Assembly: GCA_027622495.1 (NCBI GenBank)
Contig: JAQBYL010000017.1
Span: 1 to 20,101 of the forward strand
DNA: 20,101 nucleotides
Direction of reading: 5' to 3'
DNA from: Pseudomonadota bacterium
GTDB lineage: Bacteria > Pseudomonadota > Gammaproteobacteria > Pseudomonadales > Azotimanducaceae
Positions 1-6,176 of the stretch are shown in pieces (positions within the stretch are counted from its first letter, which is position 1; the number at the start of each line of letters is the position of its first letter). Position numbers and translations under genes: made by a program. The notes under the pieces were generated by a model. It saw only the letters and a program-made list of their open reading frames with translations, was not told the DNA's origin and did no database searches.

Positions 1-16
1 GCGCCTGTTTCGACAT
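1..16 (-). CDS. Start of a leftward gene cut by the window edge (possibly glnA)
   Basis: An ATG at 16-14 on the minus strand opens a frame reading M-S-K-Q-A before the window ends. Five residues cannot identify a protein. Context makes glutamine synthetase the best guess: in Pseudomonas, typA, thiI and glnA are neighbours, and DUF4124 genes commonly lie beside glnA or ntrBC. A promoter-like element and TGCACC repeats lie just upstream. The alternative is ntrB, or simply a chance ATG. No strong ribosome-binding site is visible, only a weak GAG. Confidence 0.3.
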
Positions 17-42
17 AATCACAGCTCAGTCGAGGTTGAATC

Positions 43-80
43 TTGCACCAGACGTGTTGCACCAAAGTAGGGCGTGCACC
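43..80. repeat. Three direct TGCACC repeats, possible regulator half-sites
   Basis: TGCACC occurs at 44-49, 58-63 and 75-80, the first two as TTGCACC. The copies lie 14 and 17 bases apart. GTGCAC at 74-79 is itself a palindrome. NtrC half-sites at glnA promoters have a TGCACC / GGTGCA core, but as an inverted pair with a shorter gap. The arrangement here is suggestive, not canonical. Confidence 0.35.
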
Positions 81-92
81 GAAAAAGGTCAA
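64..92 (-). promoter_or_regulatory. Candidate sigma-70 promoter for the gene at the left edge
   Basis: On the minus strand TTGACC (92-87) and TACTTT (69-64) are separated by 17 bases. The -35 matches the consensus in 5 of 6 positions and the -10 in 3 of 6. Predicted initiation near position 57 would leave a leader of about 40 bases before the ATG at 16. TGCACC motifs overlap the spacer and the start site, so regulation by an NtrC-like protein is possible. I found no correctly spaced GG-N10-GC sigma-54 element here. Confidence 0.35.
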
Positions 93-163
93 GAGGGGGT
101 TTTGAAATTGTCGGGGTCGAGCAACCGCAGGAGGGTCAGCACCTGGGTCAGGACGGCTTTGGG

Positions 164-832
164 TCAGTGCGGGGTGGCTCGTGGGGTGGCGATTGCGCGC
201 ATCATGTGAAACGTCGACGACGCTCCGCTGAATTTGACCTCCCCGGCACTATCCACAACTCGCACGGCGATCTGGTGGGTTCCACGGTCAACGTTGGTCA
301 GCGTGAAGGTGCTGTTGGCAGGCTTCGCTTGATGGGGTGAACCATCGAAAACCAGCTGCAGCGAGTGGCCCGGCTGCAGTTGCGGCACGATCCGGGTGGT
401 AATTTGCATATTCCCGGCATTTTCGCGGATGGTTTCATCGTTTGCGGGCGTCAGAATCTGGGCAATCGTGTATGCCACCTCTTGCGTCACAACCTGATCC
501 GGGTCATTGGCACCGAGGTTAGACATCCAGATCTCATCGCCTTTGCCGATGACGTCTTCGACTTCAAATGTGTTGAGTTCATCGAGACCCACTTCAGTGG
601 TCGCCTGGTCGTTTTCGCGCGGTGGCCGGTCGGTGAAGGTGACGTTACCCTGCTCGTCGACGATCCGGTAGATCTGTGTTGCCGCATTGCCGGTGTCAGC
701 AAGGAGCATGAACAAAGTTGTCAGACCAGTAAGGAGCAGCGCCGATCGAGTAAACGCGGATCGAATAAACGCGGATCGAATAAACCCGGATCGAATAAAC
801 CCGGATCGAATAAACATAGGTGTGCAGAGCAT
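164..832 (-). CDS. Secreted DUF4124 domain protein with repeat-expanded signal region
   Basis: About 222 residues. After a hydrophobic stretch (LLLTGLTTLFMLLADTG, then AxA-like NAA) comes QIYRIVDEQGNVTFTDRPP, the hallmark of DUF4124: a short beta-rich N-terminal domain of exported proteobacterial proteins. The C-terminal half (about 120 residues, beginning ILTPANDETIREN) looks Ig-like, as in DUF4124 proteins encoded near glnA/ntrBC. The function is unknown; a periplasmic location is inferred. The n-region before the hydrophobic core holds five FIRSG/FIRSA-type pentapeptides encoded by a 15-base tandem repeat. The start is uncertain: ATG at 832 has AGGA only 3 bases upstream, GTG at 868 would add 12 residues, and ATG at 817 is also possible. 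It lies about 95 bases downstream of the TusA gene on the same strand. No clear terminator follows. Confidence 0.8.
   Translation of the reverse strand: MLCTPMFIRSGFIRSGFIRSAFIRSAFTRSALLLTGLTTLFMLLADTGNAATQIYRIVDEQGNVTFTDRPPRENDQATTEVGLDELNTFEVEDVIGKGDEIWMSNLGANDPDQVVTQEVAYTIAQILTPANDETIRENAGNMQITTRIVPQLQPGHSLQLVFDGSPHQAKPANSTFTLTNVDRGTHQIAVRVVDSAGEVKFSGASSTFHMMRAIATPRATPH
740..814. repeat. 15-base tandem repeat, five units, in the signal-peptide coding region
   Basis: Five contiguous 15-base units (740-754, 755-769, 770-784, 785-799, 800-814). On the + strand the unit is CSCGGATCGAATAAA. Units 2 and 3 are identical, units 4 and 5 are identical and differ from them by one base, and unit 1 is the most diverged (CGATCGAGTAAA core). 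On the coding strand each unit gives F-I/T-R-S-G/A. Because 15 is a multiple of three, copy-number change would keep the frame. Confidence 0.95.
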
Positions 833-927
833 GAATCCTAGTTTGCGCCATCGGGCATCGATTGGCACCCGGTCGCGCGCCTTTATGCGGCGTGGGTCAT
901 GTTTTACCGGTGCAGTCGGTCGAAAGA

Positions 928-1173
928 TCAGGGTTTTTTACACACGCGAAGCCGCAGACGAAGTTCTCGATCGGCTTGGGTGGAATCAAGGAACTCATGA
1001 CCGTGGACGCGGCACCAGGCCGGTATGTCGTGCAATACGCCGGGATCAGTGGCGAGCACGTCCAGGGTGGTACCGTCCGCGAGGGTACGGATCCGGTCCT
1101 GGGTGCGGATCACCGGCAGGGGGCAGAGCAGGCCGCGGGTGTCGAGTTCAACATCGGCTGCCGCGTCAAACAT
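928..1173 (-). CDS. TusA-family sulfur carrier protein
   Basis: Eighty-one residues from ATG at 1173. The sequence ELDTRGLLCPLPVIR carries the TusA signature CPxP, with Cys17 as the expected persulfide-bearing residue; size and fold prediction fit the family. TusA proteins pass sulfur, as a protein persulfide, to tRNA-thiolating or other sulfur-using enzymes in the cytoplasm. The chosen start overlaps the end of the PP-loop gene by 8 bases (ATGTTTGA), which suggests translational coupling and a shared operon. A longer reading from 1215 would add 14 residues lying inside the upstream gene and unlike family N-termini. Its likely partner is the PP-loop protein encoded just upstream, so it may be a dedicated carrier, not the general TusA of the MnmA relay. 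Confidence 0.87.
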   Translation of the reverse strand: MFDAAADVELDTRGLLCPLPVIRTQDRIRTLADGTTLDVLATDPGVLHDIPAWCRVHGHEFLDSTQADRELRLRLRVCKKP

Positions 1174-2215
1174 GCCATTCTTCGAGTAAATCAGCCGGGG
1201 CGAGAGGGGCAACACTCAGTTGTTCGTCGACACCTCCGAGGTGTTGCACGCAGACCGAGACCAGATCGGCGCTGCGGCCCTGGCTGTAGCGGGCGAGTAT
1301 GCGGGCGGCCAGGGCAACATCGTCGCGCGAGGCGTTGCCATCGATCAGGCACAAAGGACCGTTGTGGCTGGTGGAATACAGGGAGGTGAACTGCTTGCGA
1401 TATCCCTCCAGGTAGCGGTTCTCGCCGTCTTCGCGCCCGATGATCAGCTTGAAATTGGCCGCCGGGCGGATGTGACGACCCACCTTGAGCAGCATGATGT
1501 CGTCGAGCTCGTATTCCCGGGGGCCATGGGCGGTCCACAGGTCAGTGAGTTTGGCCGAATATTGTTCGTCGGTCAGAAAACAGCAGCCTCCAGCGGGTTG
1601 TGCCCAGTCGGTGAAGCCAAACTTTGTTGCCAGTTCGATCTGCGGTTTGCGATTGCGGCCATGAAAGTCATAGAGTTTGGTGCGGTCGATCCAGCCTTCC
1701 CGCTCTGGCAGCGTTGGCGGGAGGTTTCGGGCGCACAGGGGGCGCAGCAGCCGGTCATCAGCCCCGGATTCCCTGGCGATGATGGGCATGGTCTCTTTTC
1801 GTTGACTCATCGGTCGCTGGCCGATGACTTCACCGGTGATGATGAAATCAAAACCGTTGTCTTCCATGAAAGACCAGGCCAGCGCCTTGTTGACCATGAA
1901 AATCTTGCAGTCCAGACACGGGTTCAGATGTTTGCCGTAACCGTGCTTGGGATTAAGCAGCACGTCTTTGTATTCATCGATCACATCGATGATGTGGAGC
2001 TTAATCCCCAGCTGCTCGGCAACCCACAGGGCGTTGTTGCGCTTGGGTCTGGCTCGATCTCTCTGGCGGATCGCGTGGGTGTGACCTTCGACACAAAAAC
2101 CGGTAAAAAAATTGATACCTTCGACGTGGATACCCTGTTCCATGATCACCTTGGCGGCGAGCATAGAATCAAGACCGCCTGAAATCAGCGCGACAGCCTT
2201 GTGTTGTTCGTCCAT
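1166..2215 (-). CDS. PP-loop ATPase, probable Fe-S-dependent tRNA thiolation enzyme
   Basis: A 349-residue protein. Residues 12-17 (SGGLDS) form a PP-loop that binds ATP and adenylates its substrate. C100-L-D-C103 plus C211/C212 in the segment PAGGCC give the three-cysteine pattern that holds a [4Fe-4S] cluster in TtuA and in archaeal-type ThiI. TGEVIGQRPMSQR (127-139) is a conserved segment of this family, often annotated as ThiI-like or, misleadingly, as a tRNA methyltransferase. The last ~110 residues (from LLKVGRHIRP) resemble an NFACT-type RNA-binding domain. There is no room for an N-terminal THUMP domain and no rhodanese domain, so it is not classical ThiI. AAGGTG lies 7 bases before the ATG. 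It shares an overlap with tusA and diverges from typA; thiI occupies this place in Pseudomonas. I infer tRNA thiolation, perhaps 4-thiouridine; the substrate is unproven. Confidence 0.82.
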   Translation of the reverse strand: MDEQHKAVALISGGLDSMLAAKVIMEQGIHVEGINFFTGFCVEGHTHAIRQRDRARPKRNNALWVAEQLGIKLHIIDVIDEYKDVLLNPKHGYGKHLNPCLDCKIFMVNKALAWSFMEDNGFDFIITGEVIGQRPMSQRKETMPIIARESGADDRLLRPLCARNLPPTLPEREGWIDRTKLYDFHGRNRKPQIELATKFGFTDWAQPAGGCCFLTDEQYSAKLTDLWTAHGPREYELDDIMLLKVGRHIRPAANFKLIIGREDGENRYLEGYRKQFTSLYSTSHNGPLCLIDGNASRDDVALAARILARYSQGRSADLVSVCVQHLGGVDEQLSVAPLAPADLLEEWHV

Positions 2216-2280
2216 AATCGCGCACCTTTTTTCAGCGACATCAAATAAATGAAGCCAGTTAACGAAGGCGGCGCAGTCTA
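2216..2280. promoter_or_regulatory. Divergent intergenic region between the PP-loop gene and typA
   Basis: These 65 bases must hold the promoters of both divergent genes, or their leaders. The middle (about 2236-2255) is AT-rich, but I cannot assign -35/-10 pairs on either strand with confidence. The stretch also contains AAGGTG for the leftward gene and a GAAGGCGG purine run upstream of typA. Confidence 0.4.
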
Positions 2281-4098
2281 GTGAGCATTCAAAGCCTCCG
2301 CAACGTCGCCATCATCGCCCACGTCGATCACGGCAAAACGACACTCGTGGATTGCCTGCTGCAGCAGACCGGCACGGTCTCGGCGAGCATGGGCGAAAGA
2401 GTCATGGACAGCAATGAGCTGGAAAAAGAGCGCGGCATCACCATCCTGTCTAAAAACACTTCTATCGAGTACGAGGGTGTGCGCATCAACATCGTCGATA
2501 CCCCCGGGCACGCTGACTTTGGCGGAGAAGTTGAACGGATCATGTCGATGGTGGATTCGGTTCTGCTGCTGGTGGATGCGGTAGACGGACCCATGCCACA
2601 AACCCGCTTTGTGACCCAGAAAGCCTTTGCCGCGGGCCTGCGCCCGATTGTTGTGATCAACAAGGTGGATCGTGATGGTGCGGATCCGCATCGGGTTATG
2701 GACCAGGTGTTTGACCTTTTCGACAGTCTGGGCGCCAGCGATGAGCAGCTCGACTTCCCGGTGGTCTATACCTCCGCCACGTTAGGCATTGCCGGTCTAG
2801 AACTGGATCAGATGGCCGACAACATGAAACCGTTGCTCGACCAGGTTGTCTGCAAGGTGCCGCCGCCCAACGTGGATATGAATGGGCCGCTGCAGCTACA
2901 GATCAGCTCACTCGACTATTCAAGCTATGTTGGCGTTCTGGGCATTGGCCGGATCAGACGTGGTCGGGCGGTGCGGAATATGCCCGTTGTCGTGGTTGAC
3001 CGCTTCGGTGGTGTTCGCCGGGCGAAGATACTTTCGATCCTCGGTTACTGGGGTCTCGGTCGCATTGAGCGGGAAGAGGCATCCGCCGGTGACATCGTGT
3101 GTATTACCGGCGTGGAAGATATCGCCATCTCCGACACGCTGTGTTCGCCCGAGCGACCCGAAGCGTTACCGCCGCTGGTGGTCGACGAACCAACGCTGAC
3201 GATGACGTTCTGTGTGAATACCTCACCTTTCGCTGGCAAAGAAGGCAGGTTTGTAACAAGCCGGCAGATCCGTGAACGTCTGATGCGTGAAGCGTCTCAC
3301 AACGTCGCCCTGATGGTGCAGGACACCGCTGACCCCGATCGCTTCAGGGTGTCTGGCCGGGGTGAGTTGCATCTTTCGGTGCTGATCGAAACCATGCGAC
3401 GTGAAGGCTATGAGCTGGCTGTTTCGCGTCCGCAGGTTATTAATAAAACAGTCGACGGTGTGGTGCTGGAGCCGTATGAAATACTCACGCTTGATATTGA
3501 AGAACAACATCAGGGCAAAGTTATGGAAAGCCTGGGTTCGCGCCGCGGTGAGTTGCTGGAGATGCTTCCGGACAGCAAGGGCCGGGTTGACCTGCGTTAC
3601 CGGATACCGACCCGCGGGGTAATGGGCTATCGCCCACTGTTCCTGTCCATGACATCAGGCACAGGAATCATGACCTTTGCATCGGATGGCTTCAGAACAA
3701 AGTTCAAAGACGAGATCGGGCAAAGAAGCAGAGGGGTCCTGGTGTCGATCGCCGAAGGCAAGGCGGTCGCGTTTGCATTGTTCAACCTGCAGAGTCGTGG
3801 CCGCATGATGGTGCGACCCAACGATCCGGTCTACGAAGGCATGGTTGTTGGCCTTCACAGTCGCGACAACGACCTGACCGTGAATCCGATGAAAGAAAAG
3901 AAACTGACGAACATGCGGGCATCGGGAAGTGACGAAAACGTGATTCTCACGGCACCAATCCTGCTGAATCTTGAAGAAGCGCTCGGATTCATTGATGACG
4001 ATGAGTTAGTCGAAATTACACCCAAGTCAATCCGCATTCGCAAGGTCTACTTAACAGAGACTCAGCGTAAGCGAACCGCAAATGAGGCAAGAGCCTGA
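2281..4098 (+). CDS. typA: Ribosome-associated GTPase BipA/TypA
   Basis: At 605 residues the length is normal for BipA. This is a translational GTPase related to EF-G and LepA. It binds the ribosome and helps 50S assembly, especially in the cold or under stress. Visible motifs: G1 AHVDHGKTT (about 13-21), switch I RGITILSKN, G3 DTPGHADF, G4 NKVD and G5 TSA, followed by EF-G-like domains and the BipA C-terminal domain (MRASGSDENVILTAP near the end). The start is GTG, placing SIQSLRNVAIIAHVDHG at the N-terminus as in homologues; the purine-rich GAAGGCGG upstream is only a fair ribosome-binding site. It diverges from the PP-loop gene and is followed after 46 bases by dtd on the same strand, probably co-transcribed. 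Confidence 0.97.
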   Translation: MSIQSLRNVAIIAHVDHGKTTLVDCLLQQTGTVSASMGERVMDSNELEKERGITILSKNTSIEYEGVRINIVDTPGHADFGGEVERIMSMVDSVLLLVDAVDGPMPQTRFVTQKAFAAGLRPIVVINKVDRDGADPHRVMDQVFDLFDSLGASDEQLDFPVVYTSATLGIAGLELDQMADNMKPLLDQVVCKVPPPNVDMNGPLQLQISSLDYSSYVGVLGIGRIRRGRAVRNMPVVVVDRFGGVRRAKILSILGYWGLGRIEREEASAGDIVCITGVEDIAISDTLCSPERPEALPPLVVDEPTLTMTFCVNTSPFAGKEGRFVTSRQIRERLMREASHNVALMVQDTADPDRFRVSGRGELHLSVLIETMRREGYELAVSRPQVINKTVDGVVLEPYEILTLDIEEQHQGKVMESLGSRRGELLEMLPDSKGRVDLRYRIPTRGVMGYRPLFLSMTSGTGIMTFASDGFRTKFKDEIGQRSRGVLVSIAEGKAVAFALFNLQSRGRMMVRPNDPVYEGMVVGLHSRDNDLTVNPMKEKKLTNMRASGSDENVILTAPILLNLEEALGFIDDDELVEITPKSIRIRKVYLTETQRKRTANEARA

Positions 4099-4117
4099 AG
4101 GCAGATTTCAGGGTTAT

Positions 4118-4138
4118 ACCTCAAGGTCGGCCTGAGGT
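4118..4138 (+). promoter_or_regulatory. Hairpin enclosing the dtd ribosome-binding site
   Basis: ACCTCA (4118-4123) pairs with TGAGGT (4133-4138); GG (4125-4126) can also pair with CC (4131-4132) around a TCGG loop with one bulged A. The 3' arm is the Shine-Dalgarno of dtd, since GAGGT ends 6 bases before the GTG at 4145. It lies 19 bases after the typA stop. No U-run follows, so it is not a standard terminator; sequestration of dtd initiation is plausible. Confidence 0.55.
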
Positions 4139-4144
4139 ACCTGC

Positions 4145-4582
4145 GTGAGATTGTTGCTTCAGCGGGTTACACGAGCTTGCGTCAGAGTTCATGATGAGCC
4201 AATTGCGCAGATTGGCGCAGGATTGCTGATTTTTGTTGGTGTGTTTCCCGATGATGGGCCGGAGCAGATCCGCTGGCTCGCAGACAAAGTTGTGGGCTTA
4301 CGGATTTTCGCCGACGCCGACAAACCGATGAATGCAGATATCAGGCAGGTTGGGGGTGAGTTGCTGGTGGTTTCTCAGTTCACGCTTGCAGCCGATACCT
4401 CGCGGGGCAATCGACCGGGTTTCAGCACGGCTGCCGAGCCTTACGTTGCGCGTGAACGCTTTGCTGAATTCGTAGCCGCATTGCGCGAGCGATTCGATCG
4501 CGTGGCGACTGGCGAGTTCGGTGCCGACATGCAGATAGAACTGGTCAACGACGGACCAGCTACCTTTGTGCTGGACCGATAG
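4145..4582 (+). CDS. dtd: D-aminoacyl-tRNA deacylase
   Basis: A protein of 145 residues, the usual length. DTD hydrolyses D-aminoacyl-tRNAs (and glycyl-tRNA-Ala) in the cytoplasm and so keeps D-residues and glycine out of proteins. It begins MRLLLQRVTRA and carries both family active-site motifs: SQFTLAADTSRGNRPGF (about 78-94) and the C-terminal GP motif NDGPATFVLD, where many homologues have GPVTF. The start is GTG, with GAGGT 6 bases upstream. It follows typA by 46 bases and probably shares its transcript, with a hairpin over its ribosome-binding site. Its stop codon lies only 3 bases from the stop of the converging tatC. Confidence 0.96.
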   Translation: MRLLLQRVTRACVRVHDEPIAQIGAGLLIFVGVFPDDGPEQIRWLADKVVGLRIFADADKPMNADIRQVGGELLVVSQFTLAADTSRGNRPGFSTAAEPYVARERFAEFVAALRERFDRVATGEFGADMQIELVNDGPATFVLDR

Positions 4583-4585
4583 GCC

Positions 4586-5368
4586 TCATGTCATATTCTG
4601 ATCGCGCTGTTCGATAAAGCGCGCAAAAAATACCCCGACCTCGAACAATATCCACATCGGTATGGCAAGCAACAGCTGCGATACCACATCTGGTGGTGTC
4701 AGTAGCATGCCCAGCACAAAACAACCCACAATGAGATACGGCCGTTTACGGGCCAATGAGTCTGCGGTGGATATGCCAGACCAGACCATCAAAAGGGTTG
4801 CGATCGGAATCTCAAAAGCAAAGCCGAAGGCGAAAAACATCTTCAGCACAAAATCCAGGTAACGGCTGATGTCGGTCATCATGGTGACGCCTTCGGGGGC
4901 GATGGCCGCCATGAAGGCAAATATCACCGGAAAGACGATGTAGTAGGCAAATGCCATGCCGAGGTAGAAAAGCGTGATGCTCGAAACAAGCAGCGGTACT
5001 GCAAATTTCTTTTCGTGAAGGTACAACCCGGGGGAGACGAAAGACCAGATCTGATGGAGCAGGATTGGCATGCCAGCAAATAGCGCTGCGTAAATACTCA
5101 GCTTGAGCGGGGTGATGAACGGTGTCGCCACATCGGTGGCAATCATGTTGCCCCCGTCAGGCAGGCTCGCCATGAGAGGTGCTGCCACGAACGTGTACAG
5201 TTCCTGAGAAAAAAAGTAGATCGGAAAAAACAGCACAAGCACGGTCACGAGGCCACGCAGAATACGCGCGCGCAGCTCAATGAGATGGCTCAGGAACGGC
5301 TGTTCGTCGCTGTCTACCTTCTCGTCATGAGCATCGGCGGCGATTTGCTTCTGTGTTGTTTCAGCCAC
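4586..5368 (-). CDS. tatC: Sec-independent protein translocase subunit TatC
   Basis: At 260 residues the length is typical. TatC is the polytopic inner-membrane receptor for twin-arginine signal peptides and acts with TatB and TatA to export folded proteins. After a charged N-terminus comes PFLSHLIELRARILRG, the family signature, followed by six hydrophobic segments and internal motifs such as FEIPIATLLM and RPYLIVGCFVLGMLLTPPD. The start is GTG and overlaps the end of tatB by 8 bases. It is the last gene of the long leftward series. Its stop is 3 bases from that of dtd on the other strand, leaving no intergenic terminator. Confidence 0.97.
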   Translation of the reverse strand: MAETTQKQIAADAHDEKVDSDEQPFLSHLIELRARILRGLVTVLVLFFPIYFFSQELYTFVAAPLMASLPDGGNMIATDVATPFITPLKLSIYAALFAGMPILLHQIWSFVSPGLYLHEKKFAVPLLVSSITLFYLGMAFAYYIVFPVIFAFMAAIAPEGVTMMTDISRYLDFVLKMFFAFGFAFEIPIATLLMVWSGISTADSLARKRPYLIVGCFVLGMLLTPPDVVSQLLLAIPMWILFEVGVFFARFIEQRDQNMT

Positions 5369-5795
5369 TTTGAACCTTGGTGTCGCCTGCCTCGGATGGT
5401 TTAGCGGGATCGTCAGATGAATCGGTGATGGTGGGGAACACTTCTGCTTCTGCTTCTTTCTCTGCCGCTGCGTCTGTATGACCCTTGGGCGAAGGATGAA
5501 TGGTTGCTTCCTGCATGGTGTCGTTTATGGATCTGCTTACACCGTCGGTAGTTTTTTTAACCTGGGCTTCGATCCGTTTCATTTCCTCCATGATCGATTC
5601 GTTGTGCAGCTGCCGACGGACTTCGTCCATGCCGATTTCTTTTTCGATTTCGGTTTTGACCGACAAAAAACTGCGACGCATGCGACCGAACCACAAGCCC
5701 AGCGTACGCAGAGTCTCAGGCAGCCGTTCCGGACCAATGACCAGCAGACCGACGACGGCCACCAGGATCAGTTCCGGAAAGCCGATATCAAACAT
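5361..5795 (-). CDS. tatB: Sec-independent protein translocase subunit TatB
   Basis: A protein of 144 residues. It begins MFDIGFPELILVAVVGLLVI, then GPERLPETLR: the short N-terminal membrane helix, GP hinge and amphipathic helix of TatB. The glutamate at residue 8 is typical. The C-terminal half is charged and probably flexible. TatB partners TatC in substrate recognition. ATG at 5795 overlaps the tatA stop by 8 bases (ATGTTTGA), and its own end overlaps tatC by 8 bases, so all three are likely translationally coupled. Confidence 0.96.
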   Translation of the reverse strand: MFDIGFPELILVAVVGLLVIGPERLPETLRTLGLWFGRMRRSFLSVKTEIEKEIGMDEVRRQLHNESIMEEMKRIEAQVKKTTDGVSRSINDTMQEATIHPSPKGHTDAAAEKEAEAEVFPTITDSSDDPAKPSEAGDTKVQSG

Positions 5796-6021
5796 GCGTG
5801 TCCTGTTTGCTTTCCGTTTTGGTTACCTCGCCTTCGATCGCGTCAGATTTTTCGATGGTCGCAGCTTTGGTTGCTTCATCATCGTCGGTGACTGCGGTGC
5901 GGAAACCCTTGATTGCGTTGCCCAGATCAGAGCCGATGTTTTTCAGGCGCTTGGGTCCAAAGATGAGTAGAACGATGGCCAGTATGACCAGCAGTTCCGT
6001 GAGGCCGAATCCTCCAAACAT
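5788..6021 (-). CDS. tatA: Sec-independent protein translocase subunit TatA
   Basis: A 77-residue protein. It begins MFGGFGLTELLVILAIVLLIFGPKRL: an N-terminal membrane helix, the conserved FGPKRL hinge and an amphipathic helix (GSDLGNAIKGFR), followed by an acidic tail. TatA oligomers form the export path for folded Tat substrates. GGAG lies about 9 bases before the ATG. The gene has its own well-matched -10 element upstream and a 155-base gap from hisE, so tatABC is probably also transcribed apart from the ubi/his genes. Confidence 0.96.
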   Translation of the reverse strand: MFGGFGLTELLVILAIVLLIFGPKRLKNIGSDLGNAIKGFRTAVTDDDEATKAATIEKSDAIEGEVTKTESKQDTHV

Positions 6022-6032
6022 AGTCTGTCTCC

Positions 6033-6046
6033 GTGTGGGGCCACAC
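6033..6046. promoter_or_regulatory. Palindrome GTGTGG-N2-CCACAC in the tatA leader
   Basis: A perfect 6-base inverted repeat with a 2-base centre lies between the tatA -10 element and its ribosome-binding site. The loop is too small for the full hairpin, though a shorter stem could form. It could be an operator; the binding protein is unknown. Confidence 0.35.
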
Positions 6047-6065
6047 TTAACGCCCCGAGGCGGCC

Positions 6066-6095
6066 ATTATAAGGCTTAAGATCGTGCAGAGTGCA
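6066..6095 (-). promoter_or_regulatory. Promoter of tatABC
   Basis: A perfect TATAAT (6071-6066, minus strand) is preceded after 18 bases by TGCACT (6095-6090), a weak -35 with 3 of 6 matches. Predicted initiation near 6059 leaves a leader of about 38 bases. It lies in the only sizeable gap within the ubi-his-tat series. Confidence 0.6.
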
Positions 6096-6133
6096 TTTCG
6101 TTTGGTTTCTGGTGAGCACTTCGACACTTTGCG

Positions 6134-6167
6134 CGCGATCAGCGGCTCATCGCACGCGATCAGCGGC
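6134..6167. repeat. Direct repeat of 13 bases with a 21-base period
   Basis: CGCGATCAGCGGC occurs at 6134-6146 and 6155-6167, just downstream of the hisE stop. The 21-base spacing is two helical turns, so both copies face the same side of the DNA; it is also seven codons, so an old coding duplication is possible. Confidence 0.6.
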
Positions 6168-6176
6168 ACATTCGAT

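Noticed and set aside
17..92. Sigma-54 promoter for the left-edge gene
   Set aside because: Several TGG and TGCA motifs occur, but none has GG and GC separated by 10 bases.
133..167. Three GGGTCAG direct repeats
   Set aside because: Short, unevenly spaced (12 and 16 bases) and overlapping the end of the DUF4124 gene; probably chance.
740..814. CRISPR-like array
   Set aside because: The units are contiguous 15-mers without spacers and are in frame within a gene.
365..841. Open frame on the + strand ending in KRGSNKPGSNK-type repeats
   Set aside because: It is the antisense reading of DUF4124 and its 15-base repeats. The minus frame has a signal peptide and a known domain, so it is the real gene.
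1220..2182. Long open frame on the + strand (about 320 codons)
   Set aside because: It lies wholly antisense to the PP-loop gene, which has clear family motifs; the translation shows no recognisable domain.
4605..4635. Hairpin GCGC...GCGC followed by an A-run near the end of tatC, as a dtd terminator
   Set aside because: On the dtd strand the run is A, not T, and the stem is only 4 bases; on the tatC strand the T-run precedes the hairpin.
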